DNA of 64,000 bases from Paracoccaceae bacterium. GTDB lineage: Bacteria; Pseudomonadota; Alphaproteobacteria; Rhodobacterales; Rhodobacteraceae. The notes beneath the pieces were generated by a model. That model was not told where the DNA came from, did not search any database, and saw nothing but the letters and a program-made list of their open reading frames with translations. This document shows, in pieces, positions 35,353 through 44,116 of the stretch. The position numbers were made by a program, and so were the translations under genes. Position 1 is the first letter of the stretch; every line of letters starts with the position of its first letter. The stretch spans positions 1 through 64,000 of the forward strand of contig JAIXZW010000019.1 of NCBI GenBank assembly GCA_027489375.1, in the 5' to 3' direction.

Positions 35353-36348
35353 ATGATGTTCGGGGTTTTGGGCCTTATGGGCTTGGTTGCGGTCGGCATG
35401 GCTGTGGATGCCATGTTCGCGGGCGGAGACGGGGATCAGGCCGAGCCGGAAGCGGATGATGCCGGGGCTTCGGACACCGCGCCGCAGGGCGGGGATGGCG
35501 CGCTGGTCGACGCCTCGTTCGAGAGCAACGATCCCTTTGATGACGGGATGCCCCATTCGGATGACTTCGGCGGCGCGGTTGCGGTGCCGCTGTCATCGTC
35601 CGGCACGGACGCGGGCGAGGTGATGAACGGCGGAGGCGCCGGGGACGATCTGCGCGGCGAGGGTGGCGCGGATGCCATCGGCGGCGGCGCGGGGGATGAT
35701 TCGCTTTATGGCGGGGCGGGGAATGACCAGCTTGACGGGGGCGAGGGCGGTGATCTGCTGTCGGGCGGTGCGGACGACGACCTTTTGCGCGGCGGTGCGG
35801 GCGGGGATGTGGTCTGGGGCGGGGACGGAAATGACGAGGTTGCCGGATGGGACGGTGACGACACGCTGGCAGGCGGTGCGGGGGATGACAGTTTGATCGG
35901 TGGTGACGGGGCCGATTCCGCGATGGGGGGCGAAGGGGATGACTGGCTTGCCGGTGGCGCGGGGGACGACAGCCTTTACGGCGGGACGGGGAATGACACG
36001 GCGGATGGCGGCGCGGGGAACGACCTGCTGGTCGCCGGCGGCGGGGTGGATTTCCTGAACGGCGGGGATGGCTCGGATACGCTGGCGGCAGCGGCGGGCA
36101 GCATGCTGACGGGCGGGGCGGGGGCGGATGAATTCACAATCGGGGCGGAAGGCGTGACGGTCATGGATTACGACCGCGCCGAGGACCGTCTGCTTCTGGT
36201 CTATGACGCGGCGGCGCATCCTTCGCCCGTGGTCGACGTGGCGGACGAGGGGGCGGATGCGGTGGTCAGCCTTGACGGTGTGGCCATTGCGCGGGTGATC
36301 GGCGGTGCAGGACTGGGCGCGGACGAGGTTCTGTTGCGGTCAGCGTGA
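35353..36348 (+). CDS. RTX calcium-binding repeat protein 1
   Basis: A 331-residue protein. A hydrophobic N-terminal segment (MMFGVLGLMGLVAVGMAVDA) is followed by an acidic linker (about residues 25-85, rich in D/E/G) and about 12 glycine/aspartate nonapeptide units of the type GGAGDDSLY or GGAGNDLLV (residues about 90-245). The C-terminal domain (VTVMDYDRAEDRLLLVYD) matches the tail of RTX proteins. The repeats bind Ca2+ and fold as a parallel beta-roll; such proteins usually leave by type I secretion, but no transporter gene is in the window. ATG 35353 is taken as start; ATG 35356 or a longer frame from 35320 are possible. The stop overlaps the convergent DUF1643 gene. Confidence 0.85.
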   Translation: MMFGVLGLMGLVAVGMAVDAMFAGGDGDQAEPEADDAGASDTAPQGGDGALVDASFESNDPFDDGMPHSDDFGGAVAVPLSSSGTDAGEVMNGGGAGDDLRGEGGADAIGGGAGDDSLYGGAGNDQLDGGEGGDLLSGGADDDLLRGGAGGDVVWGGDGNDEVAGWDGDDTLAGGAGDDSLIGGDGADSAMGGEGDDWLAGGAGDDSLYGGTGNDTADGGAGNDLLVAGGGVDFLNGGDGSDTLAAAAGSMLTGGAGADEFTIGAEGVTVMDYDRAEDRLLLVYDAAAHPSPVVDVADEGADAVVSLDGVAIARVIGGAGLGADEVLLRSA

Positions 36349-36852
36349 CCAGAGCATCGGTTGCTGGTCGTAGCCGATGTAGAGCGGGTGCTTGGGATGC
36401 CCGGCCTGCGTGAGGCCGAGGGTGTAGAGCGGGCGGCCCGTGGCGCGGAGCAGGGCTTCGACCTGTGCGCCACGGCCCAGATGCGCGCCGTGGGTGCCCC
36501 AAGCGCAGATGATCCGGTCGGCCCATCCGGTCGCGCTTTGGGAAATGGCGGCGTCATTTGCGGGGCCGACGGGGTCGGATTCGGCACGCATGACGCGGGG
36601 GTCGGTGGCGCGGAAGGCGAAGATGTTGGTCACGCGGAAAGACCCGAAGCCAAGCGCGCGGGCGCGGCGTTCGCAGCGTTCGACGGTGGGGTCGTTCTGG
36701 GTTTCGGTCGCGGTGGAGGGGTTAAGCATGATGAAGAGCGCCTTTTGTCCGTCAGGGTTCCAGACGCGGGTGAGCAGGTAGCGGTAGTTTTCGCAATCGG
36801 AATAGACTGCGGTGCTGTCGGCATCGCCCTTGAGGTGGTGGCGGGTGATCAT
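36340..36852 (-). CDS. DUF1643 domain-containing protein
   Basis: A 170-residue protein of the DUF1643 family: LTRVWNPDGQKALFIMLNPS, TATETQNDPTVERCERRARA, GFGSFRVTNIFAFRATDPR and RIICAWGTHGAHLGRGAQV. The family has no known activity; its conserved LNPSTAD/ND-PT pattern suggests a nucleotide- or sugar-related enzyme, which is speculation. The start at 36852 (MITRHHLKGDADS) is just downstream of intergenic repeat copy 3. It converges with RTX gene 1 with a 9-bp overlap. Confidence 0.83.
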   Translation of the reverse strand: MITRHHLKGDADSTAVYSDCENYRYLLTRVWNPDGQKALFIMLNPSTATETQNDPTVERCERRARALGFGSFRVTNIFAFRATDPRVMRAESDPVGPANDAAISQSATGWADRIICAWGTHGAHLGRGAQVEALLRATGRPLYTLGLTQAGHPKHPLYIGYDQQPMLWSR

Positions 36853-36873
36853 ACGCTCTGCCTGTTGCCAAGG

Positions 36874-36927
36874 GCGGGGGGCCGTCTGCCCCCCGCACCC
36901 CCCGAGAGTATTTGGGCAAAGGTGAAT
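36874..36927 (+). repeat. Intergenic repeat, copy 3 (hairpin form)
   Basis: An 8-bp hairpin GCGGGGGG / CCCCCCGC (36874-36896) is followed by ACCCCCCGA and the core GAGTATTTGGGCAAAGGTGA (36906-36925). Copy 1 has the same order of hairpin, CACCCCCCGAG and core. It lies between truB (stop at 36956) and DUF1643 (start 36852), both on the minus strand, so the element is read in antisense by these genes. Confidence 0.75.
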
Positions 36928-36955
36928 GGGGAACAGAATTGTTCTGCGAGAACCG

Positions 36956-37858
36956 TCAGTTGAACACGCGGCTCGGATGGAGTTCGCCGGATTTGTAGAT
37001 GCCCACGGCCACGGCGCGGCCCTGATAGCTGGCCCATGCCTCATCGCCCCATTCCACGCTGGAGGCGAGGACCATGCCGGGGTTGCCGTTCTTTAGCCGC
37101 GCCGCACCTTCGGGGGTGGCGGGGAGTTCGGGCAGGTCGGCGAGGCCGAGTTCGAGCGGTTTGAGAAGCGCGTCGATCTCTTCGCTGCGGGCGAGACGGT
37201 CGATGTCGTCGAGGCTGACGCCTTCGGATGCCGAGAAGGGGCCGGACCATTCGCGGCGCAGCCAGAGGACATGGCCGAGGCAGCCCAGGGCCTGGCCGAG
37301 GTCGCGGGCGATGGAGCGGACGTAGCCGCCCTTGCCGCAGACCATTTCAAGCTCGACATGGTCGGCATCGGGGCGGGCTATGATTTCAAGGCGTTCGACC
37401 CAGAGCGGGCGGGCGGCGAGGTCCATCGCCTCGCCTTCGCGCGCGAGGTCGTAGGCGCGTTCGCCATCGACCTTGACCGCCGAGAATTGCGGGGGAACCT
37501 GCAGGATGTCGCCGCGGAAGGCGGAGAGGGCGGCGGCGATGGCCGCATCGGTCGGGCGCTGGTCGGAGGTGGCGATCACGCTGCCTTCGGCATCGTCGGT
37601 CGTCGTGGCGGCACCGAGGCGGACCATGAAGCGGTAACATTTCAGTGCGTCGGTGATGTAGGGGACGGTTTTCGTCGCCTCGCCCAAGGCCACGGCGAGG
37701 ACGCCGGTCGCGGCGGGGTCGAGCGTGCCGGCGTGACCCGCCTTTTGCGCGTTGAAGGCCCATTTGACCTTGTTCACCACGGCGGTCGAGGTGATGCCCG
37801 CCGGTTTGTCGACAACAAGCCAGCCGGACACCGCGCGGCCTTTCTTCGTGCGGGCCAT
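36956..37858 (-). CDS. truB: tRNA pseudouridine(55) synthase
   Basis: A 300-residue Tru[41 protein letters not shown] (the catalytic Asp is in GTLDPAATG), [20 protein letters not shown] and [18 protein letters not shown]. It makes pseudouridine 55 in the T loop of tRNAs. It normally neighbours rpsO; here RTX gene 1 and DUF1643 lie between. The upstream gene pgsA is divergent, 116 bp away. Confidence 0.96.
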   Translation of the reverse strand: MARTKKGRAVSGWLVVDKPAGITSTAVVNKVKWAFNAQKAGHAGTLDPAATGVLAVALGEATKTVPYITDALKCYRFMVRLGAATTTDDAEGSVIATSDQRPTDAAIAAALSAFRGDILQVPPQFSAVKVDGERAYDLAREGEAMDLAARPLWVERLEIIARPDADHVELEMVCGKGGYVRSIARDLGQALGCLGHVLWLRREWSGPFSASEGVSLDDIDRLARSEEIDALLKPLELGLADLPELPATPEGAARLKNGNPGMVLASSVEWGDEAWASYQGRAVAVGIYKSGELHPSRVFN

Positions 37859-37974
37859 GCCACATCCCTTTTCTGCGATGGGGTCTGCTAGCCAAGGCGA
37901 CCCGCTTCGTCAACCTGTGCGGTTTGCGCCTTTGGGCTTCCAAATCCTTTGGATTGCCTGTTATCCCTTTGCCC

Positions 37975-38643
37975 ATGAAATGGACATTGCCGAACACCCT
38001 TACCGTCATCCGATTGTTCGCAGCGCCGGGCGTGGCGGTGATGTTCCTGTATTTCCACCGTCCTCTGGCGGATTGGTTCGCGTTGACGCTGTTCATCACG
38101 GCGGCGATCACCGATTGGTTCGACGGCTACATCGCCCGCGCCTGGGCGCAGGAATCGAAGTTCGGCGCAATGCTGGACCCGATTGCCGACAAGGCGATGG
38201 TGGTGATCGCGCTTGTGATCATCACCGGATATTCGGGGATGAACCCGTGGCTGATCCTGCCCGTGACGGCGATCTTGTTCCGCGAGGTCTTTGTCTCGGG
38301 CCTGCGCGAGTTCCTCGGGGCCAAGGCGGGGCTGCTGAAGGTGACGAAACTGGCCAAGTGGAAGACCACGGCACAGATGGTGGCGATTGCCATCCTGTTC
38401 CTTGGCACGGGGCTGGAGCATCTGGAGGGGATCGCGCGGCAGGGGCTGACGCCGGATCAATATGCCGATCTGGTCAGTCAGGGTCTGGCCGATCCGATCC
38501 GGTCCTGTGGCAAGAAGGGCGATTGCTCGTCCTATGCGACGATGGTGGGGCTGGGCTTGATCTGGGTGGCGGCGATCCTCACCTTGGTGACGGGATGGGA
38601 TTATTTCCGCAAATCCCTGCCTTACCTGCGTGAGGACAAATGA
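37975..38643 (+). CDS. pgsA: CDP-diacylglycerol--glycerol-3-phosphate 3-phosphatidyltransferase
   Basis: A 222-residue membrane enzyme of phosphatidylglycerol synthesis. It starts KWTLPNTLTVIRLFAAPGVAV and carries the CDP-alcohol phosphatidyltransferase motif DG-x2-AR-x8-G-x3-D-x3-D at residues about 48-70 (all key residues present). Several hydrophobic helices follow. ATG 37975 precedes the conserved start MKWTLPN. The stop overlaps the moaD start (ATGA), an unusual but common-in-clade pairing. Confidence 0.94.
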   Translation: MKWTLPNTLTVIRLFAAPGVAVMFLYFHRPLADWFALTLFITAAITDWFDGYIARAWAQESKFGAMLDPIADKAMVVIALVIITGYSGMNPWLILPVTAILFREVFVSGLREFLGAKAGLLKVTKLAKWKTTAQMVAIAILFLGTGLEHLEGIARQGLTPDQYADLVSQGLADPIRSCGKKGDCSSYATMVGLGLIWVAAILTLVTGWDYFRKSLPYLREDK

Positions 38644-38888
38644 TCGACGTCATGTATTTCGCCTGGGTGCGCGAGCGGATCGGTCTGCCGCGCGAAAGGC
38701 TCGAGACGATGGCTGCCACGGTGGGCGAACTGGTGGATGAACTGCGCGCGCGCGAGCCGCGGTACGAGGCGGCCTTTGCCGACCTCGCCTCGCTTCGGGT
38801 GGCGCTGGATCAGGAGTTGTCGAGCTTCGATGCGCCGCTTGCCGGCGTGCGCGAGGTCGCGTTCTTTCCGCCCATGACGGGGGGCTGA
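38640..38888 (+). CDS. moaD: Molybdopterin synthase sulfur-carrier subunit
   Basis: An 82-residue ubiquitin-like protein ending FFPPMTGG. The terminal Gly-Gly is adenylated and thiocarboxylated so that MoaD can donate sulfur to precursor Z in molybdopterin formation. The start overlaps the pgsA stop by 4 bp; moaE follows after 1 bp. Genes moaA, moaB, moaC and mog are not in this window. Confidence 0.93.
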   Translation: MIDVMYFAWVRERIGLPRERLETMAATVGELVDELRAREPRYEAAFADLASLRVALDQELSSFDAPLAGVREVAFFPPMTGG

Positions 38889-38889
38889 G

Positions 38890-39330
38890 ATGCGCGTGGC
38901 CGTGCAGGAGGCGCGTTTCGATCTGGGGGCCGAGTCGGTGGCCTTTGCCGATGCGGCCAAGGGGGCGGGGGCGGTCGTCACCTTTACCGGCATCGTGCGG
39001 GACAATGGCGGCAGGCTCGCGGCGATGGAGATCGAGCATTATCCCGGCATGACCGAGAAGGCGATCACCGCGATTGCCGAAGAGGCGATGCAGCGCTGGG
39101 CGCTGACCGATGCGCTGGTGATCCACCGCTACGGGCGGCTGGCGGCGAACGAGGCGATCATGATGGTGGCCACGGCGGCACCGCATCGGGCGGATGCCTT
39201 TGCGGCGGCGGAGTTCCTGATGGATTACCTCAAGTCCCGCGCGCCGTTCTGGAAGAAGGAAATCGGGGCCGATGGCGCGGCATGGGTCGCCGCCAAGGAC
39301 GAGGACGAGGCCGCGCTTACCCGTTGGTAA
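38890..39330 (+). CDS. moaE: Molybdopterin synthase catalytic subunit
   Basis: A 146-residue MoaE: GAVVTFTGIVRDNGGRLAAM, MEIEHYPGMTEKAI, VIHRYGRLAANEAIMMVATA and the active-site lysine region KSRAPFWKKEIGADGAAWV. With MoaD it inserts two sulfurs into cyclic pyranopterin monophosphate. The stop codon lies within a 10-bp terminator hairpin (39312-39335). Confidence 0.95.
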   Translation: MRVAVQEARFDLGAESVAFADAAKGAGAVVTFTGIVRDNGGRLAAMEIEHYPGMTEKAITAIAEEAMQRWALTDALVIHRYGRLAANEAIMMVATAAPHRADAFAAAEFLMDYLKSRAPFWKKEIGADGAAWVAAKDEDEAALTRW

Positions 39331-39335
39331 GCGCG
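39312..39335. terminator. Hairpin at the moaE 3' end
   Basis: A perfect 10-bp stem CGCGCTTACC / GGTAAGCGCG with loop CGTT, spanning the moaE stop codon and lying 10 bp before the stop of the convergent zinc-finger gene. There is no strong U-run; the call relies on the perfect stem and its position between convergent genes. Confidence 0.6.
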
Positions 39336-39345
39336 ACCCTCAGGC

Positions 39346-39645
39346 TTAGAAGTCGAACAGTTCGCCGAGGAAGCTTTCACGCTTCTTGCGCTTGTAGCCG
39401 TGGTGGTGGTCGTCGTCGCGATACTGCGGTTGCGGCGCGTAGCCCTGCGGGGCCTGCGGCGCGCGGGGTTGCGGGGCGGGTTGTGCTGCCACGGGGGCGG
39501 CGGGGGCTGCCGCTGCGGCGCGGTCGATGATCTTGTCGAGTTCCCCGCGGTCGAGCCAGACGCCACGACATTTGGGGCAATAGTCGATCTCGACACCATT
39601 CCTGTCGGCCATGACGAGCGTTTCATTGTCGACGGGGCACTGCAT
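39346..39645 (-). CDS. Zf-TFIIB domain protein
   Basis: A 99-residue protein. Residues 1-40 form a TFIIB-like zinc ribbon: MQCPVDNETLVMADRNGVEI then DYCPKCRGVWLDRGELDKII (ligands C3, C23, C26 and an acidic or water fourth ligand). The rest is a Pro/Ala/Gln-rich linker, a His/Arg/Lys stretch (DDDHHHGYKRKKRESFL) and a short conserved end LGELFDF. The function is unknown. A perfect 12-bp palindrome lies 16-27 bp upstream of the start (39661-39672). Confidence 0.83.
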   Translation of the reverse strand: MQCPVDNETLVMADRNGVEIDYCPKCRGVWLDRGELDKIIDRAAAAAPAAPVAAQPAPQPRAPQAPQGYAPQPQYRDDDHHHGYKRKKRESFLGELFDF

Positions 39646-39660
39646 GCGGCTCTCCTTGGT

Positions 39661-39672
39661 TAAACCGGTTTA
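39661..39672. promoter_or_regulatory. Perfect palindrome TAAACCGGTTTA upstream of Zf-TFIIB gene
   Basis: A 12-bp perfect dyad 16-27 bp upstream of the minus-strand ATG at 39645. It lies where an operator or the 5' untranslated region would be. No known regulator is assigned. Confidence 0.35.
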
Positions 39673-39869
39673 CGCTTTGCAGATGGGGGTTCGGTCGGCC
39701 CGTGCAAGGGCGTCGGCGGGCTTTTGCGTGTTGGGGTCAGGCTGACCGCCCCAAAAGCCGAATTTTCTTGCGATGAAACCGAAGCGGGGCTTGACGGGTT
39801 GATATACTAAAGTGCTTTTGGGCACGTCGTTCCGCGCATTCGTGCGTCCAGCCCGTGGGTCTTGAAATC

Positions 39870-40802
39870 GTGTTCCAATCCCTTACCAGAATTGCTGCCG
39901 TGTTCGCCCTGATGGGTATGGCTGCCTGTGCCAAGAAGCCTGAACCCGCCGAAGCGCCGGCTGCTGTCCCGCCCGAATATCAGGCGGTGCAGGACGGTGA
40001 CTTTCTGATTCCCGAAGTGGAACCGCTTCATCTGTTCGGCGACAATGCGCGGACCGAAGTGGATTATGCAGGCGACGAGAAGCCGGGAACGGTGGTTGTC
40101 GATGTGAATGCGCGGCGTCTGTACTATGTGCTCGAAGACAATCGGGCCATCCGTTACGCGATTGCCGTCGGGCGCGAGGGGCTGTCTTTCAAGGGCACCG
40201 GCTATATCGGCCGCAAGGAAAAATGGCCGAGCTGGCAGCCGACGGCCAATATGATCAAGACACGCCCTGATCTTTACGCCGAATTCGCGGCTGGCCTGCC
40301 GGGGGGGATGGAAAACCCGCTTGGTGCGCGGGCGATGTACCTTTACCGAAACGGCAAGGACACGATGTTCCGCATTCACGGCACGATCCAGAACGCCTCG
40401 GTCGGGCGGGCGACAAGCGCCGGCTGCATCCGCCTGTTCAATCAGGATGCCATCGACCTGTTCGACCGGATCGAAGCAGGAGCCAAGGTGAAGGTTCGCA
40501 CGCTGGAGGAAAGTCTGGCGGCGGAAGGGCCGTATATGGACGATGCCTATGGCCGCGCCGTGCCGGATACCGAAGAGAACCGCGCGCAGCTTGAAATCGA
40601 CAAGCAGAAGATCGTGGAAGAGGAAGCCGCCAAGGTCGAGGCGGAACGTCTGGCAGCGGAAGCCGCCGAAAAGCAGGCTGCAAAGGATGAAAAGCGCCGC
40701 CTCCGCATCTGCCGCAACCGCGGGATTGAGCAAGAAGATTGTCCAACGCTGGATGAGTTGACGGCAAAGCCGGAGCAAGTTGCGGAAGCCACCACAGGCT
40801 AA
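39870..40802 (+). CDS. L,D-transpeptidase (YkuD domain) lipoprotein
   Basis: About 310 residues. The N-terminus FQSLTRIAAVFALMGMAAC is a lipoprotein signal with lipobox MAA-C. The YkuD domain runs from GTVVVDVNARRLYYVLEDNR to IEAGAKVKVRTLE, with the catalytic motif HGTIQNASVGRATSAGCIRL (His and SxGCxR cysteine). A charged coiled coil rich in Glu, Ala and Lys (EKQAAKDEKRRLRICRNRG) follows. It makes 3-3 cross-links in peptidoglycan or attaches proteins to it. Start: GTG 39870 gives the best signal; GTG 39855 is an alternative. Confidence 0.9.
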   Translation: MFQSLTRIAAVFALMGMAACAKKPEPAEAPAAVPPEYQAVQDGDFLIPEVEPLHLFGDNARTEVDYAGDEKPGTVVVDVNARRLYYVLEDNRAIRYAIAVGREGLSFKGTGYIGRKEKWPSWQPTANMIKTRPDLYAEFAAGLPGGMENPLGARAMYLYRNGKDTMFRIHGTIQNASVGRATSAGCIRLFNQDAIDLFDRIEAGAKVKVRTLEESLAAEGPYMDDAYGRAVPDTEENRAQLEIDKQKIVEEEAAKVEAERLAAEAAEKQAAKDEKRRLRICRNRGIEQEDCPTLDELTAKPEQVAEATTG

Positions 40803-40976
40803 GGGGCGGTTCGTAAGGAATAAGCGCCCCATGCTGCCCAAGGGGCGTATCTGTCGCACCTTTTGGGCGCGGGATTTCGGCGAAAATTTCGCTGCATCGC
40901 AGCGTAACAAACTTGCCGTTCCCGCTGCGCTGTGCCCTTATATGAGGCAGAGTTACAAGATCGGGAGTACCGGGAC

Positions 40977-41801
40977 ATGAGCGCATCCGCCCCCCTTCGT
41001 TCGGTGCTGCCGCCCGAGATCATGTCACGCAAGGGGGGGGCACCTTTGGTGGTGCTGACCGCATATACGACGCCAGTAGCGCGTCTCGTCGATCCGCATT
41101 GCGACATTGCGCTGGTGGGTGATTCGGTGGGGATGGTGCTGCACGGCATGCCGACGACGCTGGGCGTGACGATGGAAATGATGATCCTTCACGGTCGCGC
41201 CGTGGTGCGCGGCTTGTCGAAGGCGATGGCGGTGATCGACATGCCCTTCGGCAGTTACGAAGAGGGGCCGCAGCAGGCGTTCCGCAATGCAGCGCGTCTG
41301 ATGGCCGCGACGGGGGCGCCTGCGGTGAAGCTTGAAGGCGGGCAGCATATGGCCGAGACCATCGCCTTCCTGACCGCGCGGGGTGTGCCGGTGATGGCAC
41401 ATGTCGGCTTGACTCCGCAGTCTATCAATACGCTGGGCGGCTATAAGGTCGTGGGACGCGAGGACGAGGCGGCGCGGGTCATGGCGGATGCCAAGGCCTG
41501 CGAGGCGGCGGGGGCTTTCGCCATCGTATTGGAAAAGGTCCCCGTGGGCCTGTCGGGCGAGATCACGCGGGCGTTGAAGATTCCTACCATCGGGATCGGC
41601 GCGGGGCCGGATTGTGACGGGCAGGTGCTGGTGGTCGACGACATGCTGGGCTTGTTCAGCGATTTCCGCCCGAAATTCGTGAAACGCTATGCCGAATTGG
41701 GCAAACTGGCGGACGAGGCGATTGCCGCCTATGCCGCCGAAGTGCGGACGCGAGTCTTTCCCGCGCCGGAACATGGCTTCGCCGACAAGGTGAAATCTTG
41801 A
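40977..41801 (+). CDS. panB: 3-methyl-2-oxobutanoate hydroxymethyltransferase
   Basis: A 274-residue Pan[79 protein letters not shown] and [20 protein letters not shown]. It transfers a hydroxymethyl group from methylene-THF to ketoisovalerate, the first step to pantothenate. The ATG at 40977 leads straight into the conserved part. Its stop overlaps the TTG start of panC. Confidence 0.95.
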   Translation: MSASAPLRSVLPPEIMSRKGGAPLVVLTAYTTPVARLVDPHCDIALVGDSVGMVLHGMPTTLGVTMEMMILHGRAVVRGLSKAMAVIDMPFGSYEEGPQQAFRNAARLMAATGAPAVKLEGGQHMAETIAFLTARGVPVMAHVGLTPQSINTLGGYKVVGREDEAARVMADAKACEAAGAFAIVLEKVPVGLSGEITRALKIPTIGIGAGPDCDGQVLVVDDMLGLFSDFRPKFVKRYAELGKLADEAIAAYAAEVRTRVFPAPEHGFADKVKS

Positions 41802-42637
41802 TCCCCATTCTGCGGACGGTGGCCGATCTGCGGGCTCAGGTGCGGGCGTGGAAGGCGGAAGGGCATGTGGTCGGCGTGGTCCCGACGATGGGTGCGCTGC
41901 ACGAAGGGCATCTGTCGCTTGCGCGGGCTGCCAAGCGCGATTGCGGGCGGGTCATCACGACGATCTTCGTAAACCCCAAGCAGTTCAACAACCCCGACGA
42001 TCTGGCGAAATATCCTCGCACCGAAGCGGCCGACGCACTATTGCTGTCGTCGGTCGGGGTGGACCTTATCTTTGCGCCTGATGTGGAAGAGGTCTATCCC
42101 GACGGTTTTGCAACGTCGATTTCTGTCGGTGGCGTTGCAGGAGCACTGGAGGGCGAGATGCGGCCCGGTCATTTCCAAGGGGTGGCAACGGTGGTGGCCA
42201 AGCTGTTTGGCATGACCCAGGCGGACCGTGCCTATTTCGGACAGAAGGATTGGCAACAGCTTCAGGTGGTACGGCAAATGGTGCGCGACCTGAATTTTGC
42301 GGTGGAGGTGATCGGCTGCGAAACCATACGCGAGGCGGACGGACTTGCCATGTCGTCGCGCAATGCAAGGTTGTCAGCCGAGGCGAGGGGAAAAGCAGGG
42401 GCGCTTCATGCGGCGATGACAGAAGCGGCGCAGGCAATTCGGGCAGGAATGCCGGAAGCAGACTGCTTGACACGGGTCGGCGCTGCGGTGGTCGCGGCAG
42501 GGTTCGAGAAAGTGGAATACATCGCATTGCGCGATGCCGAGACGCTCGGGCCGGTTGCCGATCCGGCGCGACCGATGCGGATGCTTGCCGCCGCATGGCT
42601 GGGCGGGGTGAGACTGATCGACAATATCGCGGTGTGA
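41798..42637 (+). CDS. panC: Pantothenate synthetase
   Basis: A 279-residue PanC that ligates pantoate and beta-alanine with ATP. The nucleotide-binding signature [20 protein letters not shown] lies near residue 30, with [20 protein letters not shown] and [19 protein letters not shown] further in. The start is TTG 41798, overlapping the panB stop (TTGA). This is the only start codon upstream of the conserved block that keeps the family length. panBC form a two-gene operon. Confidence 0.95.
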   Translation: MIPILRTVADLRAQVRAWKAEGHVVGVVPTMGALHEGHLSLARAAKRDCGRVITTIFVNPKQFNNPDDLAKYPRTEAADALLLSSVGVDLIFAPDVEEVYPDGFATSISVGGVAGALEGEMRPGHFQGVATVVAKLFGMTQADRAYFGQKDWQQLQVVRQMVRDLNFAVEVIGCETIREADGLAMSSRNARLSAEARGKAGALHAAMTEAAQAIRAGMPEADCLTRVGAAVVAAGFEKVEYIALRDAETLGPVADPARPMRMLAAAWLGGVRLIDNIAV

Positions 42638-42795
42638 CCCTCCGCGATCTGTCACCTGCGCCCATCGTCCGAGTGTCTTTGCGTTCTCTAGCGTGCGGGC
42701 TTTAGCATGCGGGGGCAGAATGCAATCTTTGTTTCCGCGTGACGCAGGGTAGCCGATTTGGCACAATAATGAACAAGCGGATCGTGAGGGGCAGG

Positions 42796-43170
42796 ATGGA
42801 GGCTTTCGGGTTCACCAACACGGTTCTGCCGGTGGCGGTTCTGGTGTTTTTGGCGGTGTTCCTGCCGGTCCTGACCGTTTCTCCGCGCGTATCCAGCCAG
42901 CGCGAACTGCTACGCGGCATGCTGGGGGCGGCGGCGCTTGTCGTGGTCTTCGCCGCGATCCTGTTCGCCGAGCTTTACCGGCGCGAGGGGAATGACATTT
43001 TGGCATCCTTCCTTGGCGACCCTGCGGGGCGCCTTTGGTTCTATGTTTCGCGGGCGCTGATGTCGGCGATGTTCTGGGGACCGATCCTTGCCTTTGTCTG
43101 GTTCGGACGCGCGCTCGAGGTGGAGCGGCGCAAGGGCGAGGCCAAGGCCCGCGAAGGGCGGATGCAATGA
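42796..43170 (+). CDS. Membrane protein of unknown function (first of three)
   Basis: About 124 residues with three predicted membrane helices: TVLPVAVLVFLAVFLPVLTV, GMLGAAALVVVFAAILFAEL and a third around MSAMFWGPILAFVWFGRA. A basic C-terminal tail follows (LEVERRKGEAKAREGRMQ). The family was not recognised. ATG 42796 follows GAGGGGCAGG; ATG 42769 is an alternative. The stop overlaps the next start (ATGA), and the three genes to 44103 look like one operon. Confidence 0.7.
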   Translation: MEAFGFTNTVLPVAVLVFLAVFLPVLTVSPRVSSQRELLRGMLGAAALVVVFAAILFAELYRREGNDILASFLGDPAGRLWFYVSRALMSAMFWGPILAFVWFGRALEVERRKGEAKAREGRMQ

Positions 43171-43445
43171 TCCTTGCCCTGTGGCGGCTGGTGCTGTTCG
43201 GGCTGATCGGGCTGACGGTGATCTATTGGCTGTTGCTGGTCTATGCCCGTTCCGTCCGGCGCGAGCGGCTGGAGAAGGAATATGACGCAGGCAGCGTCGA
43301 CGGGGATGTGAAGGGCCATCGCGATGACTATATCGCGCAAGGGATGGCCGCCTATGAGCACAGTTTGAAACGCAAACTGCTTTGGCTGGTTTACGTCCTG
43401 CCGATCAGCATCGTGACGGTTCTGGTCTGGCTCAATTTCGGCTGA
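43167..43445 (+). CDS. Membrane protein of unknown function (second of three)
   Basis: A 92-residue protein with two membrane helices: residues 5-26 (WRLVLFGLIGLTVIYWLLLVYA) and 71-90 (LLWLVYVLPISIVTVLVWLN). They are separated by a charged loop (RRERLEKEYDAGSVDGDVKG, IAQGMAAYEHSLKR). It overlaps the preceding gene by 4 bp and is 13 bp upstream of the DUF1523 gene. Homologues are seen as conserved hypothetical proteins in Rhodobacterales; no function is known. Confidence 0.75.
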   Translation: MILALWRLVLFGLIGLTVIYWLLLVYARSVRRERLEKEYDAGSVDGDVKGHRDDYIAQGMAAYEHSLKRKLLWLVYVLPISIVTVLVWLNFG

Positions 43446-43458
43446 AGGGGTGACGGTG

Positions 43459-44103
43459 ATGCGGTTCGTGAAATGGGGCGTTCTGGCGGTGCTGGGGCTG
43501 TTTGTCTTTGCCTTCCTGCATTACACGCTGCCGCAGCATGACATCGTGCGCATCGTCGGCACGGAAAACCGCCGGATGGAAATTGGCGAGAACAGCTGGT
43601 TCTTCGCCTCGCCCGATGTGGGAACGGCAAGCACGGCGAGCCGAGACATCTATTTCATCAATACGGTCTATCCCGATGGCGGGACGATGGAATACCGGAA
43701 CGAGGATACGGGCTGGGGCTGGCCGCCCTATTTCAAGATGAACAATTCGAGTCTCCAGACCGAAGCGAAGGACCTGATCTCGACCAAGGACAAGCCGATC
43801 TGGGTTGCCGTGACGCATTACGGCTGGCGCAACCAGTTGTTCACGATCTTTCCCAATGCGGTCGCCCTGCAGCAGGTCGAGGGGCCGGACGCGACGATCA
43901 TCCCTTGGGTCAACATCGTCATTCTGGGCTTTGCGCTGGTCGTGGGCTTCATGCTGTGGCGCATGTGGGCGCAGTTCCGCGAGCGGATGATCGAGCCTGC
44001 GGTGATCGATGTGCAGGAAACGCTGGACGGGCTGGAAGAGCGGACCGAGCGGGCGGGAGAGAAGGCGCGCGGGTTCTTTTCGCGGCTGTTCCGGCGGGGG
44101 TAA
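43459..44103 (+). CDS. DUF1523 family membrane protein
   Basis: A 214-residue protein of the DUF1523 family. A first membrane helix (VKWGVLAVLGLFVFAFLHYT, residues 4-23) is followed by a periplasmic domain with HDIVRIVGTENRRM, DIYFINTVYPDGGTMEYRNE and GWGWPPYFKMN, a second helix (WVNIVILGFALVVGFMLWRM, near 156-175) and a helical cytoplasmic tail. No activity is known. ATG 43459 is preferred over GTG 43450. It is last of the three-gene membrane run; repeat copy 4 and the pheT terminator follow. Confidence 0.83.
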   Translation: MRFVKWGVLAVLGLFVFAFLHYTLPQHDIVRIVGTENRRMEIGENSWFFASPDVGTASTASRDIYFINTVYPDGGTMEYRNEDTGWGWPPYFKMNNSSLQTEAKDLISTKDKPIWVAVTHYGWRNQLFTIFPNAVALQQVEGPDATIIPWVNIVILGFALVVGFMLWRMWAQFRERMIEPAVIDVQETLDGLEERTERAGEKARGFFSRLFRRG

Positions 44104-44116
44104 GTCGGGCGGCACC

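Noticed and set aside
35600-36100. Direct repeats that at first look like a CRISPR or tandem-repeat array
   Set aside because: They are the codons of RTX nonapeptides (GGxGxDxLx) in frame with a gene; no unique spacers and no cas genes.
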